Assembly: GCA_003209055.1 (NCBI GenBank)
Contig: QCTB01000004.1
Coordinates: 1-46,604, forward strand
Origin: Prochlorococcus sp. AG-670-O13
Lineage (GTDB): Bacteria; Cyanobacteriota; Cyanobacteriia; PCC-6307; Cyanobiaceae
DNA length: 46,604 nucleotides
Direction of reading: 5' to 3'
Shown here: piece by piece, positions 28,264 to 38,079 of the stretch
Layout: each line of letters opens with the position of its first letter
Numbering within the stretch: the stretch's first letter is position 1
Program-made: the position numbers and the translations under genes
Notes under the pieces: generated by a model
Seen by the model: only the letters and a program-made list of their open reading frames with translations
Database searches by the model: none
Told to the model about the DNA's origin: nothing

Positions 28264-30066
28264 ATGTCTGTAATTAATACAATTTCACTTTTAGAAAATA
28301 AAAACTTATCAATATTTGAAATAACTGAAAATTTTACTTGCATCAGATTTCTTGATCAAAATAAAGAAAGGTTTGAGCTCGAATTTAATCTTGAGAAAGG
28401 AACTTCATTTAATACCTTTTTAATTATAAGTAATAATGATTTTTTCATTATTCATCCACCTGAAAAAGAATATTCAGAATCAATTAACGAAATAATTTCA
28501 AATTTTCATAATGAGTTTAATTTCAACAAAATTGACATCATTACTGGTCATGTAAATCCTAAAATTATTGAAACTATAAAGTCAATCAGCGACCAATTCA
28601 GCAACTTAGCTATCACATGTTCGAATCCTGGTTTTAAGCTTATTAGTGAACTTTGGAATCAAAAAAATCCAAACTTAAAAACTTTTAATGAGAGAGAATT
28701 ACCTAAAATTAACATTGTAAAAAAAGAACTTTATCTAGAACTAGAAAATATTTCATTAAAACTAATTCCTGTACCAACTGCCCGATGGCCCGGTGGTTTA
28801 ATCATATATGAAGAGAATCAGGAAATACTTTTAAGTGAAAAAATATTTTCTGCACATTTAGCATCTGAAGAATGGTCAGAAACCAACAGAATAAGTACAG
28901 AAATTGATAGAAAATATTTTTATGATTGTCTTATGGCACCCATGTCTAATCAAATATTATCAATAGCAGAAAAAATTTCTGAATTAGACATTAAAACTAT
29001 TGCTCCACTCCACGGTCCAGCAATTGAGTACAGCTTAAAAAGCTTTTTAAATGACTACACTAGATGGGGAGAAAATCTTTCAACAAACAATTCTAAAATT
29101 GTCTTGATATACGCTAGTGCTTATGGCAATACAGCTTCAATAGGTGATGCATTAGCTAAAGGTGTAAATAGAACTTCAGTAGAAGTTGAAAGTATTAATT
29201 GTGAATTTACATCTAATGATGAACTTATAAAATCTATTCAAAACGCTGATGGATATCTAATCGGATCGCCTACTTTGGGGGGACACGCCCCAACCCCAAT
29301 AGTAAGTGCTCTAGGAACTTTATTATCAGAGGGTAATAGAGATAAACCAGTAGGCATCTTCGGTAGTTTTGGATGGAGCGGAGAAGCAATAGATTTGCTT
29401 GAAACAAAACTAAAAGATGGTGGATTTAAATTTAGTTTTGATCCAATAAGAATAAAATTTAGTCCTAATAAACCAAAAATTAAAGAACTAGAAGAAATTG
29501 GTACTCATTTTGGGAGAAAAATTTTAAAAAAAGCAAAACAAAAAATCAGAAAATCTGATACCGGAATGATATCCAGTAAAACTGATCCAACATTGCAAGC
29601 TTTAGGAAGAGTACTTGGTTCACTGTGTGTTCTGACTGCATCAAAAGGGAAAGATGAAAATAATGTAAAAGGAGCTATGCTTGCATCTTGGGTAAGCCAA
29701 GCAAGTTTTTCTCCTCCTGGATTGAGTATTGCAGTAGCAAAAGATAGATCAGTAGAATCACTTCTTCAAAAAGGTGACTCTTTCGCCTTAAATATTCTTA
29801 GCGAAAATGATTTCAGGGAGCCTTTAAAAAGGTTTACAAAACCTTTCTCGCCAGGGGAAGATCGATTTGAGGGTTTAGATATTGAATTAACACCTAATAA
29901 TCAAGTTATAATTCCTGAGGCATTAGCATGGTTAGATGCTTGTGTAAAAGAAAGAATGGAATGCGGAGATCATTGGGTAATATATGCTGAGGTTTTACAC
30001 GGCAATATATTAAAATCCGATAGTCTAACTGCTGTTCATCACCGTAAGAGTGGAGCTAACTACTAA
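28264..30066 (+). CDS. Flavodiiron protein with degenerate metal ligands (Flv1-type)
   Basis: Paralogous to upstream gene; the HxExDH region reads GHVNPKIIE; flavodoxin (YASAYGNTASIGDAL) and flavin-reductase domains retained. Confidence 0.9.
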   Translation: MSVINTISLLENKNLSIFEITENFTCIRFLDQNKERFELEFNLEKGTSFNTFLIISNNDFFIIHPPEKEYSESINEIISNFHNEFNFNKIDIITGHVNPKIIETIKSISDQFSNLAITCSNPGFKLISELWNQKNPNLKTFNERELPKINIVKKELYLELENISLKLIPVPTARWPGGLIIYEENQEILLSEKIFSAHLASEEWSETNRISTEIDRKYFYDCLMAPMSNQILSIAEKISELDIKTIAPLHGPAIEYSLKSFLNDYTRWGENLSTNNSKIVLIYASAYGNTASIGDALAKGVNRTSVEVESINCEFTSNDELIKSIQNADGYLIGSPTLGGHAPTPIVSALGTLLSEGNRDKPVGIFGSFGWSGEAIDLLETKLKDGGFKFSFDPIRIKFSPNKPKIKELEEIGTHFGRKILKKAKQKIRKSDTGMISSKTDPTLQALGRVLGSLCVLTASKGKDENNVKGAMLASWVSQASFSPPGLSIAVAKDRSVESLLQKGDSFALNILSENDFREPLKRFTKPFSPGEDRFEGLDIELTPNNQVIIPEALAWLDACVKERMECGDHWVIYAEVLHGNILKSDSLTAVHHRKSGANY

Positions 30067-30084
30067 ACCAAATTATTTTTATTT

Positions 30085-30609
30085 ATGCCTGATTCAAAAG
30101 ATCTTATAATCATTTCAGTAAGTTGCGGAAAAAATCTAGAACTTTCAAAAAAATTTCAAGAAAAAAGTAATGAACTAAAATTCAAGTCTGAAATTTTGGA
30201 TCTTACTACTTTTGATATACCTTTATTCAATCCACGAATTCATACAAAAGAAAGTATTCCTATCGAAATAATTGAAATAAAAGAAAAGCTTATTGCTTCA
30301 GAAAAATGGATTATATGTGCTCCTGAATATAACGGTTCGATTCCTCCAATTCTCTCTAATTTAATAGCATGGCTATCCATCTCAGGAGACGATTTTAGGA
30401 ATTTATTTAATGGGCGACCAATAGCAATTGCAACTTTTTCTGGTGGAGTAGGATTAGAATTATTAACATCATTACGAATTCAATTGGTACATCTAGGCAG
30501 TCAAGTTTTAGGTAGACAGCTATTGTCTTCATTTAGTAAGCCGGTGGATATAAAAACAATAGAAGATATAATTCAACGACTATCACAAATGAAAAAATTA
30601 ACAGTATAA
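30085..30609 (+). CDS. NAD(P)H-dependent FMN reductase-like protein
   Basis: ICAPEYNGSIPPILSNLIAWL motif of the NADPH-dependent FMN reductase family. Confidence 0.85.
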   Translation: MPDSKDLIIISVSCGKNLELSKKFQEKSNELKFKSEILDLTTFDIPLFNPRIHTKESIPIEIIEIKEKLIASEKWIICAPEYNGSIPPILSNLIAWLSISGDDFRNLFNGRPIAIATFSGGVGLELLTSLRIQLVHLGSQVLGRQLLSSFSKPVDIKTIEDIIQRLSQMKKLTV

Positions 30610-30638
30610 ATTTTTATAAAAAAATTTATACGAATTAT

Positions 30639-32429
30639 TTATTTATTTGCATTCCATACTTTTAAAATTTCCCTAGCCATAGGTAAAGCATGTACAGATC
30701 CACCGCCAGGTGTATTTTGTGCAAAAGCAACTATTAGTAACTCACTTTTGTCAGAGGGCGTGAAGCATACAAACCACGCATGATCAGAACCTCCTTCTCC
30801 ATCTTCAGCAGTACCAGTTTTTCCAGAAACTGGAGGCAAATTAGATACTCCATAATTAATAGAAACGCCTGTTCCAGATTCAACTACTTTTCTCAAACCA
30901 TTTTTAACTAACTTAATATTATTGGGATCAATATCAATTTTTATACGCTTATGATTTGAACCTATTTGATAATTTGTTTTAGATAAATGAGGCGTTACTA
31001 AATAACCACCATTCGCTATAGCAGCATATGCACGAGCTATTTGTATAGGCGTTACTTGCACAACAAATTGACCTATAGACATACTGGCAATATCCTCAGA
31101 GACCCAAGGGGTTTTTCCTGGTGCCCCCCATCCTCTCCCTTCTTTAGCCCATTGACTACTTGCTACTAAACCAATATTTTCTTGCTCAGAAATTTCGATT
31201 CCAGATAATTTACCAAATCCAAACTTCCTAGAAACATCATAAATATCATCTACACCTACCCCATAGCCAATCTGATAAAAAAAAGTATTACTAGAAACTC
31301 GGAGGGCATCCTCATAACCTATTGTTCCGAAGCCTAAATCATTATGTTCTCTAAAACATTGACTCCCGTATGTAATACAAGGTTTAGTTTCTAATAAAGT
31401 TTTGGGAGGGAACTTTCCACTTTCTAAACCAGCAATGGCGGTTACAATTTTCCAAACGCTGCCTGGATCATAAGCATTCAAAGCTCTATTAAATAAGGGT
31501 TTTGAAGGTGAGTTAAATAGGGCATCATATTCTTTTTGAGGTTTAAAATCTTTTGAAAAAAAGTTCAAATCAAAGGTAGGTTTACTAGCCATAGCTCTTA
31601 TGGCACCATCTCTTGGATCCATAACTATTATGGCTCCTCCTTTTTTATCTTTAAGCACTTCCTCAGCAATTAATTGAAGATCCATATCAATTGTCAATAC
31701 AATATCCTTACCTTGTTTTGAAGGTTTAATACCTAATGATTTTGTAAATGTGCCAAACGAATTTACTTCAATCAATTCGCCACCCCATTCCCCTCTAATA
31801 TATTTTTCATATACAAACTCAATACCAGTTCTTCCTATTAAGTCATTAAATTTATAACCTTTGTTAGACAAAATATTAAATTCTGAATCTGTTATAGGTT
31901 GCGTATATCCAATAACATGAGATGCAACAGTTTTATATGGGTAATTTCTAATCAATTTTGTTGCAATCTCTAAACCATTAAAATAATTTTCATTTTCTTT
32001 AAATTTGATAACTTGTTCAACTTTTAAATCATCTAATAGAGTTATTGAAAATTTTTTATTGCTTAATCCATCAGAATATTTCGTTTCCAATAAATCAGAA
32101 GAAATATTCAATAATAGAGAAATCTTGGATTTATATTTCTTCCATACTTCTTCATTAATATATTGAGGTTTTATTATTAAAGAATACTTTAACCGGCTAT
32201 CTGCCAAAATTATTCCATTTTTGTCGAGTATTCGCCCTCTAATTGGTTGAGTTGCAATTAACCTAATTCTATTTTCATCAGACATTTTTCTAAAAGTCTC
32301 ATGATGTAATAGCTGTAAAAAAATTAATCTGATAAATATCAATAAAAAAGCAAAGCTAGTAAATAAATACATAACTATAGGTTGTCTATTAAATGAGGGA
32401 AACTTATTATTCAAGTTGCTATTTTTCAA
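30639..32429 (-). CDS. mrdA: Penicillin-binding protein 2 (transpeptidase)
   Basis: Single N-terminal TM, PBP dimerisation domain, YDPGSVWKIVTAI (SxxK), SSN, VSGKTGTAE (KTG). Confidence 0.92.
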   Translation of the reverse strand: MKNSNLNNKFPSFNRQPIVMYLFTSFAFLLIFIRLIFLQLLHHETFRKMSDENRIRLIATQPIRGRILDKNGIILADSRLKYSLIIKPQYINEEVWKKYKSKISLLLNISSDLLETKYSDGLSNKKFSITLLDDLKVEQVIKFKENENYFNGLEIATKLIRNYPYKTVASHVIGYTQPITDSEFNILSNKGYKFNDLIGRTGIEFVYEKYIRGEWGGELIEVNSFGTFTKSLGIKPSKQGKDIVLTIDMDLQLIAEEVLKDKKGGAIIVMDPRDGAIRAMASKPTFDLNFFSKDFKPQKEYDALFNSPSKPLFNRALNAYDPGSVWKIVTAIAGLESGKFPPKTLLETKPCITYGSQCFREHNDLGFGTIGYEDALRVSSNTFFYQIGYGVGVDDIYDVSRKFGFGKLSGIEISEQENIGLVASSQWAKEGRGWGAPGKTPWVSEDIASMSIGQFVVQVTPIQIARAYAAIANGGYLVTPHLSKTNYQIGSNHKRIKIDIDPNNIKLVKNGLRKVVESGTGVSINYGVSNLPPVSGKTGTAEDGEGGSDHAWFVCFTPSDKSELLIVAFAQNTPGGGSVHALPMAREILKVWNANK

Positions 32430-32434
32430 AAAAT

Positions 32435-32587
32435 TTATGTCTCTTTTTCTAAAAAGTTTTTTTCTAACAAATTAATACTTTCTTTGATATTTTTTAATTT
32501 TTTAACTAAAAATTTATAATCATTTGAATTATTATTTTTATCAAATTCCAAACTTTGTATATCTTTTTCTTGTTCTTTATTATCCAT
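32435..32587 (-). CDS. Possible 50-aa small protein upstream of PBP2
   Basis: Not in ORF track; MDNKEQEKDIQSLEFDKNNNSNDYKFLVKKLKNIKESINLLEKNFLEKET*; ends 5 bp before the PBP2 start codon. Confidence 0.4.
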   Translation of the reverse strand: MDNKEQEKDIQSLEFDKNNNSNDYKFLVKKLKNIKESINLLEKNFLEKET

Positions 32588-32702
32588 AAATTTAATGATA
32601 ACTAGATTAATAAATATATTTCCATATTCCCATTCTAAAGAATAAATTACAAATCATCAAAATAATATTAAGATCTAAAAAAATCCTATTTAGTTAAGAA
32701 AT

Positions 32703-33311
32703 TTACAGTGACTGATCTAAATTTTGTTCAAAATAAGGATTACAACTATTTTTTGAAATACCTAAAGACCAACCAATAAATGCTGAGATAACTACGATGA
32801 CAATTATAGGTAGAAGAGCTTGCTGAGTATTTTCAAGACTTAACCATTCCTTCCAACTTCTGATAAATCGATCTCTTTGGAATTTTCTTTTTTCAATTTC
32901 TTCAGCTCTGGCTTTTTTATTAAAAGACTTTTTTACCCACTTTTCAAAAGATAGCTTTTTTGTGATTGCCATTTTCCTCTCGACTTCTAATAATTGTCCA
33001 GAGTTAAGCTGAGGATGAAATGTACTTATAAGCTCAAGAGTTTTCAAAAACATTTCTACGCTTGCATCTTTGATAAGCTTTTGATCATGACTTAAATCAG
33101 CCCAGTCAATTTCTGGATAAAAACGATTTCTGTTTGGCTGAATTTGCTCTTCTGACATTTGCCCAGGTTCTCTTAACCATCTATTAGTATTTTCATCAAA
33201 CCTTCTCCAATATAAAAATGGATTAATAAAGATTGTTTTCCCAGCAATTTTGACTACATCTTGTTGTAAATGGCTGCTAATTGTATTCTCAGAATTTTTC
33301 CTTTTAACCAA
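32703..33311 (-). CDS. Conserved hypothetical protein with C-terminal TM
   Basis: 202-aa ORF; charged N-terminal region, TM LLPIIVIVVISAFIGWSLGI. Confidence 0.75.
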   Translation of the reverse strand: MVKRKNSENTISSHLQQDVVKIAGKTIFINPFLYWRRFDENTNRWLREPGQMSEEQIQPNRNRFYPEIDWADLSHDQKLIKDASVEMFLKTLELISTFHPQLNSGQLLEVERKMAITKKLSFEKWVKKSFNKKARAEEIEKRKFQRDRFIRSWKEWLSLENTQQALLPIIVIVVISAFIGWSLGISKNSCNPYFEQNLDQSL

Positions 33312-33397
33312 AACCTTAAATTTATTAACTACTTAAAGATTATCTTTTTTTAAAAATTTTTCCAGCAATATCAACTAATATAATTTGATTATTTTCT

Positions 33398-34198
33398 TTA
33401 ATTAATTTTTGACAACTTCCAACGTTTTTTTAAATAATTACAATATTCACATTTTAAAGAAGGTTGAGGAAAATCATTAGATCTTAGTAACTTTACTGTT
33501 TGTATAACTTTGCCTTCTACCCACGATGAAGAACAACTTAACTTAATAAAATGCACGTCAAATTTTAGCTGATTATTAAAGAACTTTTCATTCTTTTTTC
33601 CATTGAAATATAAAAGATAAGCTTCATCTGAAACTTTGAAACCATTTTTTCTAAATAACCACTGATACATTTCTAATTGTCTTTTATATGCTTTTGCATA
33701 ATCATATTTATTAAAAGTTTCAAACCAATCAAAATTATTTCTTGATGTTGCTTTTACGTCAACGATAATAAGTTCTCCATTCATTTTTTCCCATACATCG
33801 TCCACTGCTCCACCAAAATCATAATTATGCTCAACAGACTTATATCTTATCCCTTTAAAATTATTCCTCCAGACATCTATGTCTTTATGTTTAAAAGGTA
33901 CAGCATCAATATTATGTTGTTTAAAAAGTGGATGAGGCTCCTGTATCTCACGATAATAATCAAACTCATTTTTACATAAATTATCTACAGCAATATTTAA
34001 AGTGAATGGCAATGACGGAGGTTTAATTTTATACTTTTTATCAAGAACACAGCATCTAGGGCAACTAAGGTACTTTTCAACAGTAGACCTACTTAATTTA
34101 ATAACTTCATCCATAATTATTCTTATTCCAACTAAATGATTTGACCTAATATTTGCACCTATTTTCCAATAACATAAAATACTTTGGTTAGGCAGCAA
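33398..34198 (-). CDS. PD-(D/E)XK nuclease-like (RecB/Cas4-type) protein with Cys cluster
   Basis: LSRSTVEKYLSCPRCCVLD; GGAVDDVWEKMNGELIIVDVKATS (D...DxK); KAYKRQLEMYQWLF (QxxxY); CEYCNYLKK. Likely true start at MDEVIKL. Confidence 0.8.
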   Translation of the reverse strand: MLPNQSILCYWKIGANIRSNHLVGIRIIMDEVIKLSRSTVEKYLSCPRCCVLDKKYKIKPPSLPFTLNIAVDNLCKNEFDYYREIQEPHPLFKQHNIDAVPFKHKDIDVWRNNFKGIRYKSVEHNYDFGGAVDDVWEKMNGELIIVDVKATSRNNFDWFETFNKYDYAKAYKRQLEMYQWLFRKNGFKVSDEAYLLYFNGKKNEKFFNNQLKFDVHFIKLSCSSSWVEGKVIQTVKLLRSNDFPQPSLKCEYCNYLKKRWKLSKIN

Positions 34199-34242
34199 TC
34201 CACTTGTGAAACTGATATGAGATGCATGTCAAACTTAAATAA

Positions 34243-34305
34243 AACATTCTTTATAATTAATACACCAATATAGCGAAATAATTATAGAGAGTACATTTTC
34301 TTTAA
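34243..34305. repeat. Outermost partial copy of the guaA-array repeat tail
   Basis: cattctttataattaata...aataattatagagagtacatttt resembles the tail after the 11-bp repeats at 39.87 kb (cattctttatactttcc...ctaattgtagagaattag). Confidence 0.4.
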
Positions 34306-34510
34306 CACTCTTCTTTTGGAAACTTCCTTGCTTTTTCTTCACTAAGAGAAAATGTTTATTCATAACAAACATCTTTTCTCTCTCAAATGATAATTTTGCG
34401 ACAACCCTTTCCAAACAAGGATAAGAATCCAAAAAATCTTTTAACTAAAATACCAACCTTAGAAAAAACTTTATACTATTGTCTCTTTAGAAACGGAGAA
34501 TAAGGGCTAC

Positions 34511-34532
34511 CTAAAACCCACGTAAAACCGAT
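34511..34532 (+). repeat. 11-bp tandem direct repeat pair
   Basis: CTAAAACCCAC-GTAAAACCGAT, 34 bp before the core. Confidence 0.75.
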
Positions 34533-34566
34533 TAATTCAAGTTATGACTGTGTTCTTAACATAAGT

Positions 34567-34587
34567 TTATTCCCACTCAATTGTTCC
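34567..34587 (-). repeat. guaA 3'-end copy R3 (exact)
   Basis: Minus strand GGA ACA ATT GAG TGG GAA TAA = GTIEWE*; identical to the last 21 nt of guaA. Confidence 0.9.
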
Positions 34588-34626
34588 AATGCTCTAAACC
34601 AGCACTATGACAAGGGTCGATTTTGC

Positions 34627-34648
34627 GTGACAAACCTATGACAAACCG
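34627..34648 (+). repeat. 11-bp tandem direct repeat pair
   Basis: GTGACAAACCT-ATGACAAACCG. Confidence 0.75.
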
Positions 34649-34809
34649 AATTATTCCTAACATTATGTAAATAGAACTTATTTGTTGAATTAAATGTAGA
34701 GAATTCGTTAGAAACTGCAATTAAAATCAATCAATATTTCACCAGTAAAATCTTTATAAAAATTTTTGTAAAGACTATAATCGCTATAAAGAATCTATTT
34801 TTATAAATA

Positions 34810-36294
34810 ATGAAAGGTTTTGGCGAAAAAAACCAATCAAAGCAAGAAATAACTTCAAAAAATAAACAGAAAGTAAATTTCGGTCAATTAATTAAAAAAG
34901 CATTCGAACTACAATCACAAGGAAAGAAATTAGAAGCAGCAAAATACTATGCATATCTTATTAAACAAGGAATAAAAGACTATAGAGTTTTTTCGAATTA
35001 TGGAATATTTCTTAACGAGATCGGAAAACATAAAGAAGCAGAATTAGAACTTAAAAAAGCAATTTCTTTAAATCCAGAATATCCCAATGCTTACTACAAT
35101 CTCGCAGTTTTATACATAGGTCAAGGAAATTTGGAAAAAGCAGAATTAGAACTTAAAAAAACAATTCAACTTAAATCAGACTTTGCTATTGCTCACTTTA
35201 ATCTTGGATTCATATTAAAAGATCAGGGTAGATTAAAAGAGGCAGAAAAATATACTCAAAAAGCACTTGAAGTTGATCCTCAATTTACGGATGCATATTT
35301 GTCACTATCAACAATGCAAACAAATGATACAAGTCAAAAATGGCATAATCAACTTTTTTCTGAAAGTCTTTTAAAAAATAAAAATAATAGAGAGTTAGTG
35401 AATATTTTTTTCGCGAGATCAAATATTTTTCATAGAAAAGGCAAATATAAAGAAAGTGCTGAGAATCTTATTACTGCAAATAATATCAAACTTAGAATAC
35501 ATAAATCTGAAGCAAATTTATTAATCGATAAAACTAAAAAATTAAAAATATCCTCAGAGAATTATGAAAGAAATAATCAAGAATTTAAAAATTATCCAAT
35601 GTCTATTTTTATAGTAGGTCTTCCTAGATGTGGTTCTACCCTTATCGAATCAATAATCAGTTTTAATAGTAAAGTAATAGATCTTGGAGAAGTAAATATC
35701 CTTGAAAAATCATATAGAGAATATAAGCAATCTGAAAAACAAATAAACCTTAGCGAAATATATTGGAAAAAACTGGAAATAACAGATAATAAAACAACCA
35801 CAACAAATAAGTGGTTATTTAATTATCAGTATGCAGGCATAATTGCCAAAGCAATTCCTAATGCAAAAATAATACATTGTTATAGAAACCCTTTAGATAA
35901 TATTCTTTCAACTTATAGAGCACATTTCGCAACAGGGAATAATTTCTCTTCAAGTTTGGTTGATTCTGCCAAAGTCTATTCTGATCAAGATGAGATTATG
36001 CAAACATATAAGAAAGAATTTAAAAATCATATATATTCATTAAATTACGATAAGTTAGTGACTAATCCTTCAAAGGAAATAAAATCCTTAATTCGTTGGT
36101 TAGGTTGGAACTGGAATGATTTATATTTATCGCCACATTTAAATAATCGTAAAGTCTCAACAAGAAGCAATGTTCAGGTTCGTTCACCAATTAATACAAA
36201 ATCTTTAGGAGGATGGAAAAACTACAAAGAGATGCTTAGACCTGCTATGGAAATCATTACTAAAAAGAACAAATATAAAGACCTTAAGTATTAA
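34810..36294 (+). CDS. TPR-repeat protein with C-terminal sulfotransferase domain
   Basis: N-terminal TPR repeats (AYYNLAVLYIGQGNLEKAELELKKTIQL); MSIFIVGLPRCGSTLIESIIS PAPS-binding P-loop; IIHCYRNPLDNILSTYR. Confidence 0.88.
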   Translation: MKGFGEKNQSKQEITSKNKQKVNFGQLIKKAFELQSQGKKLEAAKYYAYLIKQGIKDYRVFSNYGIFLNEIGKHKEAELELKKAISLNPEYPNAYYNLAVLYIGQGNLEKAELELKKTIQLKSDFAIAHFNLGFILKDQGRLKEAEKYTQKALEVDPQFTDAYLSLSTMQTNDTSQKWHNQLFSESLLKNKNNRELVNIFFARSNIFHRKGKYKESAENLITANNIKLRIHKSEANLLIDKTKKLKISSENYERNNQEFKNYPMSIFIVGLPRCGSTLIESIISFNSKVIDLGEVNILEKSYREYKQSEKQINLSEIYWKKLEITDNKTTTTNKWLFNYQYAGIIAKAIPNAKIIHCYRNPLDNILSTYRAHFATGNNFSSSLVDSAKVYSDQDEIMQTYKKEFKNHIYSLNYDKLVTNPSKEIKSLIRWLGWNWNDLYLSPHLNNRKVSTRSNVQVRSPINTKSLGGWKNYKEMLRPAMEIITKKNKYKDLKY

Positions 36295-36371
36295 TCAAGA
36301 AAAAATTTATTCACCTAAGGAAATAATATGTAGAGAAAACCATTACTCTACGATTTCTCAACAGAGAAAGT

Positions 36372-36393
36372 GTCACAGTGCCGTGACGAACCA
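36372..36393 (+). repeat. Degenerate 11-bp tandem repeat pair
   Basis: GTCACAGTGCC-GTGACGAACCA, 37 bp before core R4. Confidence 0.4.
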
Positions 36394-36430
36394 CTAAACC
36401 TTTACTATTTCTGACAAATTGCCCATAGAA

Positions 36431-36451
36431 CTACTCCCAATCAATGGGTCC
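36431..36451 (-). repeat. guaA 3'-end copy R4 (diverged)
   Basis: Minus strand GGA CCC ATT GAT TGG GAG TAG = GPIDWE*. Confidence 0.65.
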
Positions 36452-36513
36452 ACCCAATTTTGATAATTCACAGTAGTTGGTATGAATTACTTGGATGATG
36501 GCAATATTCTCAC

Positions 36514-36535
36514 GTAAAACCCACGTAAAACCGAT
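36514..36535 (+). repeat. 11-bp tandem direct repeat pair
   Basis: GTAAAACCCAC-GTAAAACCGAT. Confidence 0.8.
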
Positions 36536-36617
36536 TAACTCCATTCTTGATACTTGTAGTTGTAAATATATGCACTAATTGTAGAGAATACATTTTTATT
36601 CTCATCAGGTTTCTAAA

Positions 36618-38045
36618 TTAACAATTTTCCTTTATCCAACTTTTATTCTCAGAACTTTCTTCACCCAAAGATACTGCTTTTTTTGCATCAAAACACGCAC
36701 CGTCTAAATCATTAATTTTTTCTTTTAAAATACTTCTATTAAGGAAACTCAAACCTTGTTCAGCATTAATTAAAATTGATTTATTATAGTCAGAGATTGC
36801 TCCGTAATAATCCTTTAACTCATCCTTTAATAAAGCACGACTAAAATATGCTTCTTCTTTATCAGGATCTATTTCTATTGCCTTGTTTAAATCAAAGAGC
36901 CCTCCTTCGTAGTCTCCAAGCTTTCTTTTAGATATTGCTCTATGAACGAGAAAGTAATAGTCGTTTGGGGCAACTTTTAAATACTTATTGTAAGTGCTAA
37001 TTGCACCATAATGATCGTTCATTTTAGATTGTATATTTCCATAAGTAAAAAGTGCAGAAGAATCAAGAGGTTTGATTTGAATTGCCTTTAAACAATTCTC
37101 TAATGCAGAGATATTATCATTTAGATCTTTTTTTGCTAAGCATAATCTATGGTATAAATACCAACTAGAAGCACTTTGTGATTCATTTTCAAAAAATTTA
37201 GGTTTTCTGTCCAAAAGATCAATGATCAATTTTGAATTACCTTTCTCGTTATTTAATTCGGTTGCCTTAACTAAATGATCTTCAATAGTTATCAATTCTT
37301 TAGAATAATCAAAAGAAGTTCCATTTTTAAAATTAATAAAATGTGAATTTGGTACCCCAATAGAATACGACGAAGATTTATCTTGAAAAGAGTTAGACGT
37401 AGACATAGTATTAATTCCAACTAATTGCCCATAATTATCAAAAATTCCACCACCACTCATACCTGGCACAACTTTACTTGTGTAAACTAATTGATTTCCA
37501 TCCTTTACTTTTACCTTTGACATTGCGATAACTTCTCCTTTTTGAAAATAAAAATTACTATCCGCAAAACCAGAAGAAAATAATACAGCACCTTTTTTCA
37601 GCATTGATAAGTTTGAAAAATTGACAGTTTCATACTCTTTATCAGTTTCAAAAGTAAATATTGCCATATCTAAGTTTTGAATTTGTTTTATAGTCTCGAT
37701 ATTAACTTCATGAAAATTATAATCCGCAGTACGAATATTAAAGGGGAGTTCTAAATCAATATCTTCAAATAAGTGCCAAGCAGTCAAAATAGTATATTCT
37801 CTACCATTTTTTTCAATAATTACACCAGATCCTGATGCAGATGGAATAATTATTTCTACAGCAGCAGATCTTGCTAAAGAGGAATTTTGATAAAATTCTT
37901 TTGCTTGTTCTCTTTCTTTTAAATTACTACTACTAATTGGAATGGATTCAATTTTTCCAAACAAAATTGGCGAAAAAATAATCGCACTTAAGGCAATACT
38001 TTTTTTCAAATAATTTTTTTTTAATAATTTATAGAAAAAAGGCAT
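36618..38045 (-). CDS. Secreted trypsin-like serine protease fused to TPR repeats
   Basis: TAWHLFED (His), LDMAIFTF (Asp), VPGMSGGGIFDNYGQLVGIN (Ser) then TPR units; hydrophobic N-terminus. Confidence 0.85.
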   Translation of the reverse strand: MPFFYKLLKKNYLKKSIALSAIIFSPILFGKIESIPISSSNLKEREQAKEFYQNSSLARSAAVEIIIPSASGSGVIIEKNGREYTILTAWHLFEDIDLELPFNIRTADYNFHEVNIETIKQIQNLDMAIFTFETDKEYETVNFSNLSMLKKGAVLFSSGFADSNFYFQKGEVIAMSKVKVKDGNQLVYTSKVVPGMSGGGIFDNYGQLVGINTMSTSNSFQDKSSSYSIGVPNSHFINFKNGTSFDYSKELITIEDHLVKATELNNEKGNSKLIIDLLDRKPKFFENESQSASSWYLYHRLCLAKKDLNDNISALENCLKAIQIKPLDSSALFTYGNIQSKMNDHYGAISTYNKYLKVAPNDYYFLVHRAISKRKLGDYEGGLFDLNKAIEIDPDKEEAYFSRALLKDELKDYYGAISDYNKSILINAEQGLSFLNRSILKEKINDLDGACFDAKKAVSLGEESSENKSWIKENC

Positions 38046-38079
38046 AAATTAGATATCAAAAAAATGTATTTAATTAGTA

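Noticed and set aside
34235-34432. 65-aa minus ORF as a real gene
   Set aside because: TTG start, no features; kept only as a possible decayed cassette remnant.
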